NCBI GenBank assembly: GCA_034440575.1
Contig: JAOTOL010001636.1
Coordinates: 3,134,001 to 3,198,000, forward strand
Source of the DNA: Imbricaverruca yamaguchii
Lineage: Eukaryota; Arthropoda; Thecostraca; Neoverrucidae
Reading direction: 5' to 3'
DNA length: 64,000 nucleotides
The notes under the pieces were generated by a model. That model saw only the letters and a program-made list of their open reading frames with translations. It was not told the origin of the DNA and searched no databases. Numbering within the stretch: the stretch's first letter is position 1; each line of letters starts with the position of its first letter. A program made the position numbers and the translations under genes. Positions 48,235 through 59,439 of the stretch are shown here, piece by piece.

Positions 48235-48814
48235 ATTCCCTCACAAAAACATAACTCTGCAAATGTAGTGAACTGTGAGGAAGGGCACAGAATAGGGGTG
48301 GCACTGTGTTGGGTGCCTAGTGCTCACTGCCCACCCTCACTGACAGTGTTGCCTGCAAAGCAAGGGAATTGCTGAGGGCATCAGATGCAGTCAAGGTGAA
48401 AATCTAGCTATGTTATGAGTCTGACCAGATCCAGCTGACCACATCAGCCAGATGTGCCTAGGCAAGACTGACCATGTCACAATGTGACAGGTTGATGGAG
48501 CCAAAAGTAAAGTTCAGAAATGGCTTGCTTTGGGAAATTTGTGTGAAATATATGCACTATATAAGCAGAACTTTGAATGCTCTCGACCTTTGCTGCCTTT
48601 CATCTGAAGCTTTGTGTCTTGGCAGGCAGCAGTGGGATGCACTTGGTGTGCATGTGCACTTAAAACCTAAAATTGCTAATATTTGTTGTCAGCCTTCATG
48701 AATAGAATATGAATGACCTAATCATGTACAAGAATCATACTTTTGAACTCTGAACAACTGCACAACTTTGAAAAGTTGTGCAGCAGAGGAAATAGGGTGA
48801 ATTAGGTCATTAAT

Positions 48815-50310
48815 CGCATATAAGCGCAATTATACGTAAGTGCACGTGTGCGTATGCGGAAATGTACGTAAACGCAATTATTCTTAAGTGTAAGCATATG
48901 TAAGCGCAAGTATACGTTAGCGCAATTATATACGTTGGCGCAATTATATACGTAAGCGCGAACGTACATCAGCGTAGAACTACTGATGCGCGCATGCATA
49001 TAGGTGTTAATGTACGGAAGCGCAAGTGCATGGTAGCGCGAAAATACGAAAGCGCAAAAGTGTTTATGGACCAGTGGACGCAAGTACAAGTATGTAAAAG
49101 GGAAAAGCGTGTATAGCAATGCACGTAAGTACAACAGTGCGTGAGCTCAAATGTTGGAAAACGCAAAATATTGTCAGATTAATGGTATGTAAATGCAAAT
49201 TGGCGTAACCCTTGCGCTTACGTACGAAAGCGCAAGTTTGCGTATGACAGATGTGCCTTAGCAGAGACATGTATAGCAGAGACATGTATACAAATGCATG
49301 CATGAAAAATGTACTTATGCACACAAGTATTTATGGGAGATGTACAAAAAGCGCATATGACAAATGCATATAAAAAAGCAAATGCATCTGTTGCATATGC
49401 ATGTAAACAAGTGCGTGCAAACCATAATCTACGTAAGGTATGCATATGCAAATATACGTACACATGCGCTTACGTACTTCCTTATTCACTTACCTTCACG
49501 CTTACTTTCATGTGTGCCATGCATACTTTTCCGTTGGTGTATGCTTGTATAAATTTGTGATGTCGTACATTTGCCTTTATGTACACCCGCACTTGCGTAC
49601 ATTTACGCTTACTGTGTTTTTACGCGCATGTACTTGCGTACATTTACGGATATGTGCATTTGCGAGTACATTCTTTTGCATTTATGTGCATTGCGTTTGT
49701 GAACATTTTCGCTTACGTACTTGTGTATGCATGCATTTCAGCTTACATACTTTTACACAAGCGTGCAATTGAGTTTACGTACTCAGATATATTTTTGCGT
49801 ATGTACGCAGACGCGTTGCGCAGACATATTGCGCAGTATTTTTGCGCTTACTTGTACGATTAGATTCACTTACACTTGCGCGCATTTGTGCATATACACA
49901 TTTACACATACGTACATGTATATTTACGCTTATGATCTTTCGCATTTACGTGAGTTTGCACGTACGTACGGGGGCGGGGCTGGCCGAGTGGTTAAAGTGT
50001 TGAGCTCTGGGTACCAAAGGTACCGGATTGAACACTCGCACATCCCTGATCATTTCCTAATACCGTGGCCCACCGGCCAAATAGTGTTGCCGGCGCCATT
50101 AACTGTGATTGTGCATAAAGTGCGTCGAGAGCGTGCATTTGCTCTTGCACGCTTCTCCGTTTAAGCACATTTGCGCTTACGTACTCACACGTTTTTATTT
50201 ACATTTGCGTTGACGTACACTAGCGAATATGTACCATTGTGAATGCGTACATTTGCGAATGCGTACATCTAAGCATGCGTACATTTGTGTTCGCGTACTT
50301 TTGTTCATAC
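48815..50310. repeat. Degenerate TACGTAAGCGCAA array arranged as a large inverted repeat
   Basis: From 48,815 to about 49,250 the plus strand repeats variants of TACGTAAGCGCAATTATA. From about 49,440 to 50,310 it repeats the reverse complement (TTGCGCTTACGTAC, TTTGCGTACATTTACGC). The two arms face each other across a 49,250-49,440 centre, and a local palindrome at 49,211-49,240 (TTGCGCTT / AAAGCGCAA) marks the turn. The motif has no stop in some frames, which makes long opposed reading frames in the two arms. A SINE interrupts the right arm. Confidence 0.75.
49972..50160 (+). mobile_element. tRNA-Ser-like SINE inside the inverted array
   Basis: GGCTGGCCGAGTGGTTAAAG is an excellent A box and D-arm of a type II (Ser/Leu) tRNA. 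It is followed by TACCGGATTGAACACTC, a B-box-like segment at normal spacing. The 3' part (GTGGCCCACCGGCC, GTTGCCGGCGCC) is not tRNA. The acceptor stem does not pair, so this is not a functional tRNA gene. Boundaries are estimated from where the array resumes. Confidence 0.7.
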
Positions 50311-50349
50311 GTACATTTTTTTTCACAAGTGAGATACTCAGACATCCAG

Positions 50350-50806
50350 TTTGTAGCATGGATAATATGGAGAGCATGATGGGAATTCTGCTAAATTGCG
50401 CAATCGCCGCTAACCCGCGACCACCTAGCATTGCGGGAACGGGATGAACAGATACAATTTTGTGAATCTCACCCACTATAAATCGGACTTTGGAATCGAC
50501 GCCCATTATTTCTTTCACGCAAATTCACAGGACAAGACATCGACGAAATCTGCGGCACGGCCAAGCATGCTATTGCTATGGAAAGTATTCGGTGTACTAA
50601 AAAAAAAAAAAAAAATTTTAAAAAAAAAAATTTTTTACCGTCAAAGACAACATTTTCTGCGCAAAAGATGCGCATGCGGTGTTGCTAATATTTCGAACAC
50701 CTTACAATTCATTTTGGAGTTTAATCAGAAATCGCGGGAACGGCCGAATCACTTAGCGACGGATACCCTTCCGTGCGAGTCATTCTAGGCGCACAAAGCA
50801 TCACAG
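50350..50806 (+). promoter_or_regulatory. Possible promoter and leader exon of TDP2
   Basis: A CpG-bearing segment ends in a good donor, CATCACAG|GTATGT (GT at 50807-50808), on the strand of TDP2. The TDP2 start codon sits 10 bases after an acceptor (TTTTCAG at 52219-52225). A leader intron of about 1.4 kb would connect the two. Includes an A/T homopolymer patch at 50,600-50,637. Inference only. Confidence 0.25.
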
Positions 50807-50809
50807 GTA

Positions 50810-52220
50810 TGTGCCCGCGAGCACAGCCGAGCTTACCTGCATAAACTCTAGCGACTCTGGATGTCGGTTTCTGTTTTGTTTTCGATGGACATTTCGCGTA
50901 GGTATATTATGGAAGAAGAAAATCTAAATGAATATGCAATATTCACCATTGACATGAGGTCAAATGGTCAAAAATTGGTATAGGTCATTTCCACATTAAG
51001 GCTGTGCAAGTTGTTGGATGACGTCGATTACATGTGAACACAGGTTGTCATGTCTAAGCTCGTACGTATCACTTTTACAGGCCTGAGAAGACGGATCATC
51101 CAAAATTCGGAAATTTCCTTGGGCTATGACCTTTAGCCTGGCGAACTGAGTAACCTGAGATTGAACCCAGCGATTTCAGGGGCAAGAGAACCCAGGTACT
51201 CGCTTTCGTGAAAATCTGAGTGATAAGTGTATTGAATTCCATGTCCGCTGCTGCGTTTCGTCAGAGATTTCCCCTTCTAGGAGAAATCGATGTTGGAATT
51301 AAGCACCATGTGATTCTGGGGGTGATCAGTTAATCCACCAGCCTGTCGACGTATTTCACGATTCTGAAGGAAGTATCTACCTTTACAATATCTAGTACTT
51401 CAAGAAGAAAACTTTGAATTTCCACTATGAAAACACATTGTATAGTTTACATATAAGGAAGCAATAGTTTACAACATCCCAGGTTGATAATTGTGCACGC
51501 AATATTGCTATTGTATAAATGTGTTCACCCATGCGAAAGGAAGTGTAGGTTTCAGATCATGTTTTCCGTGAAAGCTTGAGTGCAACTATAGTTTGACCTA
51601 ACATATCCGTAGTATTCTCCCATTGGTAAATTGGCAGGTTAAAATATCATTTGACTTAGGTTTCAAATATCGAGCCATTTTATTATCTGAGAAAAGTACA
51701 AAACCTGATAATCAAACGTAATCGAGGAATTCAATAATTTGTTTCATAATTGTGAGACAAGACAACTGGTCCTTTGCCTAGATTAAGCTCAGCCATGTAC
51801 TTTCTTCACCGACGACGTAGAGCGTTACATCTGTTAATGCGATGGGTTCCGTAATATTGTGTGAGTTCGGTTGTGACACTGTATGCCAATTTTATTATTG
51901 TTACTATTTTGAACTATTGTACTTGTTTTTATTATCATATCATTATTATTTGTGCTCCTAATATTACTAATATTAGTAGCAATATCATTATTGCTGTAAT
52001 TACAGGTGTGTTATAACTGAGTGCCATTTCCAATTACTTTTTGTGTTGTCAACCAAATCATATTCTCTATTTTCCTCCACATTGTTTCCATGTATTGAAG
52101 CCTGAATACATGGGTTTCTGAAGTGCTTCAGTGATACTCGCGTCAGTATTTGTGCATAAATGGACTTGAACACCGCAGTGATCACTACTGAACACATGCG
52201 GTGATTGGCATATCTTGGTT
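50810..52220. other. AT-rich sequence upstream of TDP2 coding start
   Basis: No exon supported. Probably a leader intron. Confidence 0.4.
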
Positions 52221-52234
52221 TTCAGAAGTTGGAA

Positions 52235-55200
52235 ATGGCGGAAGACGAAGCGGACATTCCCGATGTTGCCGTTTGTCAACAGAGGTGCACGGAATTTGCT
52301 GCGGTCACAGGCACTGATGAAGCATGTGCTCAATTCTTCCTGCAAGACCACAATTGGGATCTTACGGTGCGTGGGTTATAGTGAGAACAGAGGCCTTATT
52401 GTATGTGGCGATCTCCGAAATAGCTTGGTAAATTAGACAAATATAGCGCATCTTATTACAAAATTGTGTTCTTGCTGCAAAATTGCCACAGTTGTTTACA
52501 CACAGCTGTACAAAGTTAGTGTGATCGTGGTCTGACGCAACCCCAAGGGCTTTTCCGTGATCATAAACAAACGAAATGCGTAAACTTGCCGTGGCCCCGA
52601 TGAAAGGAGCCGAAGGCATTCATTCCACTTGAATCCAAGCTTAATCACGGCTTGAATTGCTTGAATTGCAATCGAAGCCGAGGAATTGTTCGGTCGCTAT
52701 GTTTTGAAGATCGGGAGCATGCATGATACTTTTTGCATGACCTACATAATATTAGAGATAAGAGGGAAATAGCTGGCTTTAAATTCAGAATTACGCATCT
52801 TTTCATGTAATCTAATGAACTCAAAGAGACAATGAACGAATTTCGTTCTTGCTGCCGCCAGTGTGGATCACTTCTGCAACAATATTTCGGAAACGGTTCC
52901 GACTATGATGGTGAAATATGGTCGACCGTTGAAAGTCAGTTCACTTCATATTGTATTCAATTTGAGGGCTCAATTGACCAAGGGGTGTACTCGTGGCATT
53001 CGACTATTTTTCCCATTGGCAATATATGCTCGACGGAGGTTTACTGCCTCGCCGGCAGGTGGCAGGTGCGCTCCACCAACAGCGTGCGACAGTGTATTTT
53101 AGTGACAAGATGGAGGGATGTTTTCCGCTCCATTATTCCAAGATTATTGTGTCTTGGCTATGCAAAAATGGCCCCATTCAGCTAGTTTACCTGCAGTTTT
53201 GAAGACCGATTGTGCGTTTGGGGTATCCTGGACGAGGGTGAACTGTTTTCGTACATGCCAAGTACAGCTGGTCTAATAATACCATTTTTCTCCTAATTGC
53301 AGAGGTCACTGAATTCGTACTTTGAGGCCCGCACATCTGGACCTGGGGTGCACGTGGTGCCAGGAAGCGAGGAGGCATCTGCCATCATCACTATCGAGTC
53401 AGTTAGTGTCGTGACAGCCATATGAAGCCTTGACGCGAATGTTGAATGTGTGGGATGATAGCCTTCTCCCGGTTTTATTTCCCATCCAGAACATTTTCTT
53501 TTCCTTGAAGCTACCCTTTACTTCTGTCGCTGGGGGTTGTTTGTATTGTTCGGCAATGGCTGCGAACTTCCTGTTTATAAAAACGATCAAAACTCACAAG
53601 AAAGTTTTTTTCAACAAGAAACGGGTTGCACTAGGAAGTGTCGCAAAGCGTCTGCGTTCAGCCGCCGGATGCTAATGGTTCTCCGGTCGGCGTCGGCAGC
53701 GATGAGTCAATACCTGGCCAGAACGAACGGAAGCGGAGGCTCTCGTCGGACAAGTCTGACGAGGATGGTGCGTCCACGCCACAGCTGACCCTGTCGCCAC
53801 CCAAGACGTTCAGCATGATCACCTGGAATATAGACGGCCTCGACCACAGGAGCCTGAAAATGAGAACGAAAACCGTGTGCAAGATAATAGAACTGTAAGT
53901 GGCATAACGCCCTTTGTATAGTTTCATTTCATTTACCGGGTAACATAAACTATTCGCGAAACGTAGGCCTAAAATACCGAGTTCCAACTGTAGTCAGAGG
54001 CAGTCCCCATCACTGTTTCTTACATTTTATCAACGTACGGGTGGAACCTGCCATTTATTTTTAGAATGAGTCACGAGCGATGCATGCGGATGGCGAGTTT
54101 TACCATGGACACTAGGAGGAAACAAATATTGAACAGGGTCGAAGGCGGGGGAGGGTACTGAACGCTTCGCCAAAGGGTGCCATGTCTAGGGAAGAAGGTG
54201 AACCGAATGCATCTGGTTCCAGCTTTTGATGTCGGAAGCGTGGCCGGACTACAATTCCGCTATGTCCACCTGTGGGTTTGTGCCTGGCCACGAATTACGT
54301 CTCGTGTTTCATGTTTTTCACACGCTGCACACTGCACTGCGCCGCTCAGCCTGTTCGGCAGGGTACTCGTTCCGTGTCGGGAATGGCGAGACGTTTGTCA
54401 GTATGTTCCTCTGAAAAATTGAGTCTGAATGTTGTCGCCGTGTGTGGCGCAGGAGTGCCCAGCGTTTGTGCATTTTCTGGATGGTGGGCCGCGCCATAGT
54501 AACTCGCACTGTGACGTCGCCGTCCACGGCAGGGAGGCGCCGGACATCGTGTTCCTGCAGGAGGTGATACCGCAGACGTGCAAGTACCTGGAGGTGAAGC
54601 TGCCGCAGTATCAGCTGGTGGCGGCCGCCGACGAAGAGTACTTCACGGTCACACTGCTGCGCAAGTACCGCGTCTACTACGACGGGCACAGCGTGCTTCA
54701 GTACCGACGCACCGCCATGATGCGCAACCTGCTCTGTGTCGAGGTGAGACGACCGGCCGGCCGCCGCCCGATCCACCTCTGTCAGACGGGATCTCATGCA
54801 CGCCAAACGCTACTGACCGGTGCTTGGTAGTAATGGGCGCAAAATGACCTTAGTAGTCCACGCGCCCTTAAGCCCAAATAATCAATCAATGGTAGTGAAT
54901 GAGTCGCGCTGGTCGCAATTTATGGATACGGGAGAACGCTGGCATGTATTATTGTGCTCTTCACACAATGGGCTGAGTGCTATATGGCCAACCACTGTAA
55001 TGCGGCTAAAACCCCAACTGACTGCTAGCCTCGCGACGGACGTGGGGTGATGGAACGAGCAGGTCGGATATTCGCCTCCGATTGCGATGACCACCTCTCA
55101 TCACCACCGCTCGTGGGCGCCTGTTTGCGGGTCGTGCCCATCAACCGATTACTTGCGGGAAACCGTTGTGTCAGCGGCTGTCCTGAGTGCATGCTTTCCT

Positions 55201-57002
55201 ATTTTGTCGGCAGGCTCACATCGGTGCACTGAAGTTGACCCTGCTCAATACACACCTCGAGTCCACCAAGGAGCACGCGGCCGTGCGCCAGGAGCAGCTG
55301 AAGACCTGCTTGGCGCGCGTCATGGCCACCAGCGCAGACCGGGATGTTCTGCTGGCGGGCGACCTTAACATGAGGGACTCCGACGTGAGTGTGCCCTGTG
55401 CCGACGTTGCTTATGCTTGTGTAGAGCTCCATCAACGATTTGATTCCACGGTTTCAAATGCCAAATATGTCGCCAATGTACCGTGAGTAGATGGCCCGCG
55501 TCGGAGTTGCCTTCTGTAAGCACCTTTCCTATAGATACGTGCATATACCTTCTATATATACCTTATCAGTAAATTCATTTGTTACTCCGATAATGGAAGT
55601 GACACAATTCGGCTCGGTTTGGCGCAGTATACCTCGCGAATGAATGGACTGATCGACACGAACCGATACCATGGTGTAGCTACGACAAACGCCAAGCTCA
55701 GCACCATCTCGGATGATGCTGATTGTGTCGAATCAGATCAGATCAGGTCAGCAATACCGACGATAATTCTTGTTTGCTTCCGTTCAGCCAAGCAGGCGGA
55801 GTGATGCTTAAACTTGCACTAAGACGCACAAATTCACTGCAATAAAACAGCTGTTATAAACAGCAAACGCAGCCAGCCGACCGAAGGCGAGATTTTCGCT
55901 CAGTTCTGTTTTATTTTCTCTTCACAACTTCGCGTCTCATGGAAAGCACCACTGCATGTGCAATGCATAGTCCGTGTCATCACGACAGGGCAGGCCCAGT
56001 GTCACATCAGAGCCACAGTCAACATTGATGACTACTTGGTATGGTTTTATTATCTTAAGCTCATACCTTGGGGTATATAGTCACTATACGTGGAGGCATG
56101 AATATATATCGTGAAATAAATATATCAAATAGGCTGTCGAACGCTGAAATCATAAAGGGAAGCTGGCACGATGTTCATGCAATTATGTGGGCGTTCCATT
56201 TGACCTCGGAATGTGCATGATACACAAAACACTTGCAGGGTATATGAAATCTGATATGCAATATTTTGTACAAGCTTTTTCCTCTCCACTCAGGTTCTGG
56301 TACTTGGTTATCTGAAATATGTAGAGGTTGTTGTGATAAACGATACCCAGTTAGTTTCCTTCATTCCGTTCTATTCCAGATGTCCAATAAGGCTCTTTGG
56401 TCTCTTTTCAGCACCTGTATAGCTCCAGTCCCGGACTTTGCGGTTGGTCTTTTATTGGCTGAACATTGTAACCGATTTAAGATATGATTCAACTGATCGC
56501 GGCGCCCCCCCCCCCCATGGGCAAGCTTTTTCCGAAACAGTCTGCATGTCAGAAACAGTTAATCCATCCATCCTGTGAGGCGAGACGTTCGTATTAGAGA
56601 CGGGCACGTCTCCAGCCTGTGAGGTCAGACTGGACAACGTTGCTCTATCGGGAGCCGGGCACGCCTCCTGCCGGTGGGACGGGACGACGTCGGCCCGCAC
56701 TCAGCGCACGTGCTCGGCAGGTGTCGGCCGTCGGCGGACTGCCGGCCGGCGTGTCCGACCTGTGGGAGCGGTGCGGCCGCCGGAGGGAGGCCGAGTTCAC
56801 CTGGGACATGCAGCGCAACACCAACCTGGAGCTGCCCGGCCGGTTCAAGCCGAGACTGCGCTTTGACCGCGTGTACCAGCGCGACTCGGGGCGCATGGCG
56901 GCCGTCCACCTCGGCCTGGTCGGACTGGAGAAGGTTGTCGGCACTCAGAGCTTCCCCAGCGACCACTGGGGCATCCAGGTGTTCTTCCGCGTCACCCTGT
57001 AG
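52235..57002 (+). CDS. TDP2: Tyrosyl-DNA phosphodiesterase 2, 6 exons
   Basis: Removes trapped topoisomerase 2 from DNA 5' ends by cleaving the 5'-phosphotyrosyl bond; Mg-dependent, nuclear. Exons 52235-52366, 53303-53401, 53662-53894, 54533-54743, 55214-55384 and 56721-57002 join in phase into 375 residues (human 362). Residues 1-60 form the UBA-like domain (FAAVTGTDEACAQFFLQDHN, WDLTRSLNSYFE). A charged linker has ERKRR, a possible nuclear signal. The exonuclease/endonuclease/phosphatase domain keeps every catalytic motif: Asn133 in TWNIDGLD, Glu165 in FLQEV, His239 in THLES, Asp275 in GDLNMRD and His364 in PSDHWG. The four residues known in human (120, 152, 262, 351) are all shifted by exactly 13. 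For exon 2, the donor TCA|GTTAGT was chosen over GTCAGT four bases earlier because only it keeps frame. Early exons are AT-richer than exons 4-6. The tail lies convergent to KDM8. Confidence 0.95.
54832..54889 (+). mobile_element. Ultra-short retroposed tail element, 58 bp, in TDP2 intron 4
   Basis: Direct repeats TGGTAGT at 54825-54831 and 54890-54896. The insert reads AATGGGCGCAAAATGACC, then CACGCGCCCTTAAGCCCAAA and a TAATCAATCAA tail. Same orientation as the gene. Confidence 0.82.
55490..56580. other. TDP2 intron 5, AT-rich
   Basis: No extra exon. A C-run lies near 56,504-56,516. Confidence 0.5.
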
Positions 57003-58081
57003 GCGTGGCTCGCTGACCCACGACGGTGAGGCGAAGCTTTCTATTGTTGATTACTCAGTGTAGCAAAGACACACGTTGTTGTCACGTTTATGAGGAGCCG
57101 TAAGTCGGCTAGATGTTCACATCATCGCTTCGTAACATGTTGCTTACGTGATATTGTGAATTTCGTGACCCCATTCCATACGAAGGCACCAATATTCTGA
57201 AGACAACAGGACGCCGTGATGAAAGGCACCGAATGGAGAGGATACAGCCAGACATAGGCCAGCTACAACCAGGCACATTGCCACATGTTAAACCGGAATC
57301 TTTGCACTTATTTTTCATCAGATGCGGCGGATGAGACAGGATGCGGCGAGGTCACCTGTCTATGTAGGCGAGTCTAACGTACACCGCCGTGCGCGCTGAC
57401 GGGAGGGCAAGCGCGATTCAGCCCTGGATTTGGTGGTCTTTAAAGACCGAAACATGTGCTGAGGCCGCTCTGTGATCACGGTGCAGTCTGACGATTACCT
57501 ATGCTGGCTTGTCGAGTTGTGACGCAATACATGTGCTGATTTTCTGCTTTGTCCATGCGGTGTAATGGAGCTGCCACCAGTTCGGATTGTTCGGCAGTTT
57601 GTTATCAAAGCACACGTTGATCGTAAGAGCGTGGCGTTACGCCAAAGGAAATTCCTCCAATAGAATCGCACGGGGGATAGGTCTGGTTAACAGCGCACTG
57701 AAGCCGATTCCATGGCGCCCGGTACTCGCACGCTGCTTGATTCCTGTGCACATTGGAGTCAGCTAGCCTAAACTTCATTGATGCTGGTTAAATTTAGAGG
57801 AACCTTGGGTACTTTTACAACGCATTCAACCGCTAGGTAATATAGCGTCGCGTGGTGAAGCAACTCCCACTGGGTTATGTGGAGACAGTGGACATGGGGC
57901 ACTCAGGACTTGGCAAACATCACATTTATGGTATTTATGCAGATTTCATTATAGAAGAGCATCGTGGCATCTGTCGGGCATCAGCCGTTGCTGTTCTCCC
58001 TTTGACACCAGACGTGATAACCACTCCAAATAGCAAAACATTAGTTGAGGAACTGCCACGAGTTGGGGGCACCGGCTTGCA
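57003..58081. other. Convergent spacer between TDP2 and KDM8
   Basis: Holds both 3' UTRs and no further gene. Around 57,806-57,860 (GGTACTTTTACAACGCATTC, AACCGCTAGGTAATATAGCG) lies a fragment related to the tRNA-derived SINE at 2432-2600 and its relative at 30,940. No clear AATAAA signal was picked out for either gene. Confidence 0.5.
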
Positions 58082-59407
58082 TTATCTGAACCAGAAGCTG
58101 ACCGAGCAGCTGACGCTGAGACTGCGCACGTAGTGCCACCAGCCGGGCGGCATGTAGAGCATGTCTCCGGGCGCCAGCAGCGTCTCGTGGTAGCGCGCCT
58201 CCGCGAACAGCGGGAACGCGTCCAGGTCGGGCCGCTCGGCGTCTACGCGACTCGTGTTGTCCAGCATGGCCGTCTGGTGCGGGTAGAGGCGAGCCGTCTG
58301 CTCGGGCGCCAGCACGCGCACGTACTTGTGGCCGAACACCTGGACGAGGCAGTTGTGTTTGGGGTCGTGGTGCAGCGGCGACACGGTGCCGGCGGGGCCG
58401 AACCACACGTTGGCGTGCACGTCGGCGCGCTCGCCCAGCAGGCAGTAGTCGGGCACCGCCACGTCGGCGGCCAGCTCGGGGATCTGCTCGAGCAGCTCGT
58501 GCTGCGCCAGGTAGCCGGGCTGCGGCGGCGGCGTCACGGGCGTCACGTAGCGCGCCACGAAGTCGCCGAGCGTCATGAGCCGCTGCGACCAGCCGGCGTC
58601 CGTGTAGCGGCCGCCCAGCTCGACGGGCACGGTGCGGTGTCCGGCGGCGCCCACCAGGTGCGGCACGGTCCAGCCGAGCGCGCGCCAGTGGCACGCACAG
58701 CCAGTCAGCACGGCCGGCTGACGGCCCAGCAGCTCGCGCGAGAATGTCTCCAGCGACGGACGGTGCAGCCGCCGCAGCGGCGAAGTGATGGTCGGCACGT
58801 CGCGCAGTTTGGAAGTCGGCTCCAACTCGACTACATCGACGTCCACTGCTTGAATGCCAGCCGGCCGACCTGACGGTTTTTCCACGCCGTGATCTCTACG
58901 TTTCAGAGGACGATTTTCCTCACTGGGCGCATGTTTGAAGTGGGCACTTGAAGTGTCACAGCAGCGCACCAGTTCGTCGTGACAGCGAGTGGCCAATCCG
59001 GTGACAACGGCAGCCTCGGTGGGCTTGCCCATGATGAGTCCCAAGTCGCAGTTGTGAAGTGCGTCCCTCAGCGCTTGCACGTTTGTTCGACACGAGACGA
59101 GGTAAGTGTTCAGGTGTGCAACTGCACTGAACAGAGCTGCATGAGCATATACGGTCCTCCAGATGAGAGGCACCTGAGCCCAGTGGCCAGTGTTGAGCTC
59201 CTCCCAACAGTGGTCACGCAAGGCAGAGGAAACCATGGCGTCAGCTTGACTGCACTCCCCAGACACCAGGCCTATGTACTGATCCAATGCCTTCATAAAG
59301 ACGGCCCCTGTGGACTTTCCGAGTGTAGCTAGATCTTCTGGCCGAATATTAAATGCTTCATGGCATCCTGGAAGATCTGGTGCAAACTGTAGCAGAGCTG
59401 AAGCCAT
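58082..59407 (-). CDS. KDM8: JmjC-domain arginyl hydroxylase KDM8 (JMJD5), single exon
   Basis: Fe(II)/2-oxoglutarate-dependent dioxygenase of the JMJD5 family, nuclear, known to hydroxylate arginine in target proteins. A single uninterrupted frame gives 441 residues (human 416). The N-terminal helical half contains RTVYAHAALFSAVAHLNTYL and ALHNCDLGLIMGKP. The JmjC domain begins near residue 220 (RPSLETFSRELLGRQPAVLT). Metal ligands are present: His346 and Asp348 in SPLHHDPKHN and His425 in WWHYVRSL. They correspond to human 321, 323 and 400, each shifted by 25. HKYVRV keeps the 2-oxoglutarate-binding Lys. The frame ends in SVSFWFR. ATG 59407 follows a possible acceptor (TGTATTTTCAG, exon edge 59435), so a leader exon is likely. 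Third-position GC is very high for the JmjC half but ordinary for the first 180 codons. Confidence 0.95.
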   Translation of the reverse strand: MASALLQFAPDLPGCHEAFNIRPEDLATLGKSTGAVFMKALDQYIGLVSGECSQADAMVSSALRDHCWEELNTGHWAQVPLIWRTVYAHAALFSAVAHLNTYLVSCRTNVQALRDALHNCDLGLIMGKPTEAAVVTGLATRCHDELVRCCDTSSAHFKHAPSEENRPLKRRDHGVEKPSGRPAGIQAVDVDVVELEPTSKLRDVPTITSPLRRLHRPSLETFSRELLGRQPAVLTGCACHWRALGWTVPHLVGAAGHRTVPVELGGRYTDAGWSQRLMTLGDFVARYVTPVTPPPQPGYLAQHELLEQIPELAADVAVPDYCLLGERADVHANVWFGPAGTVSPLHHDPKHNCLVQVFGHKYVRVLAPEQTARLYPHQTAMLDNTSRVDAERPDLDAFPLFAEARYHETLLAPGDMLYMPPGWWHYVRSLSVSCSVSFWFR

Positions 59408-59439
59408 GACAGTGCTACCTCTTGTGGATCAACACCTGA

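Noticed and set aside
49977..50050. Functional tRNA-Ser gene.
   Set aside because: The acceptor stem does not pair and no regular variable arm is seen; SINE head instead.
48802..50164. Opposed open frames of about 110-150 codons in the inverted array.
   Set aside because: By-products of a stop-poor motif; no stable protein features.
53398..53401. GTCAGT donor for TDP2 exon 2.
   Set aside because: It would put exon 3 out of frame; GTTAGT four bases later keeps phase 0.
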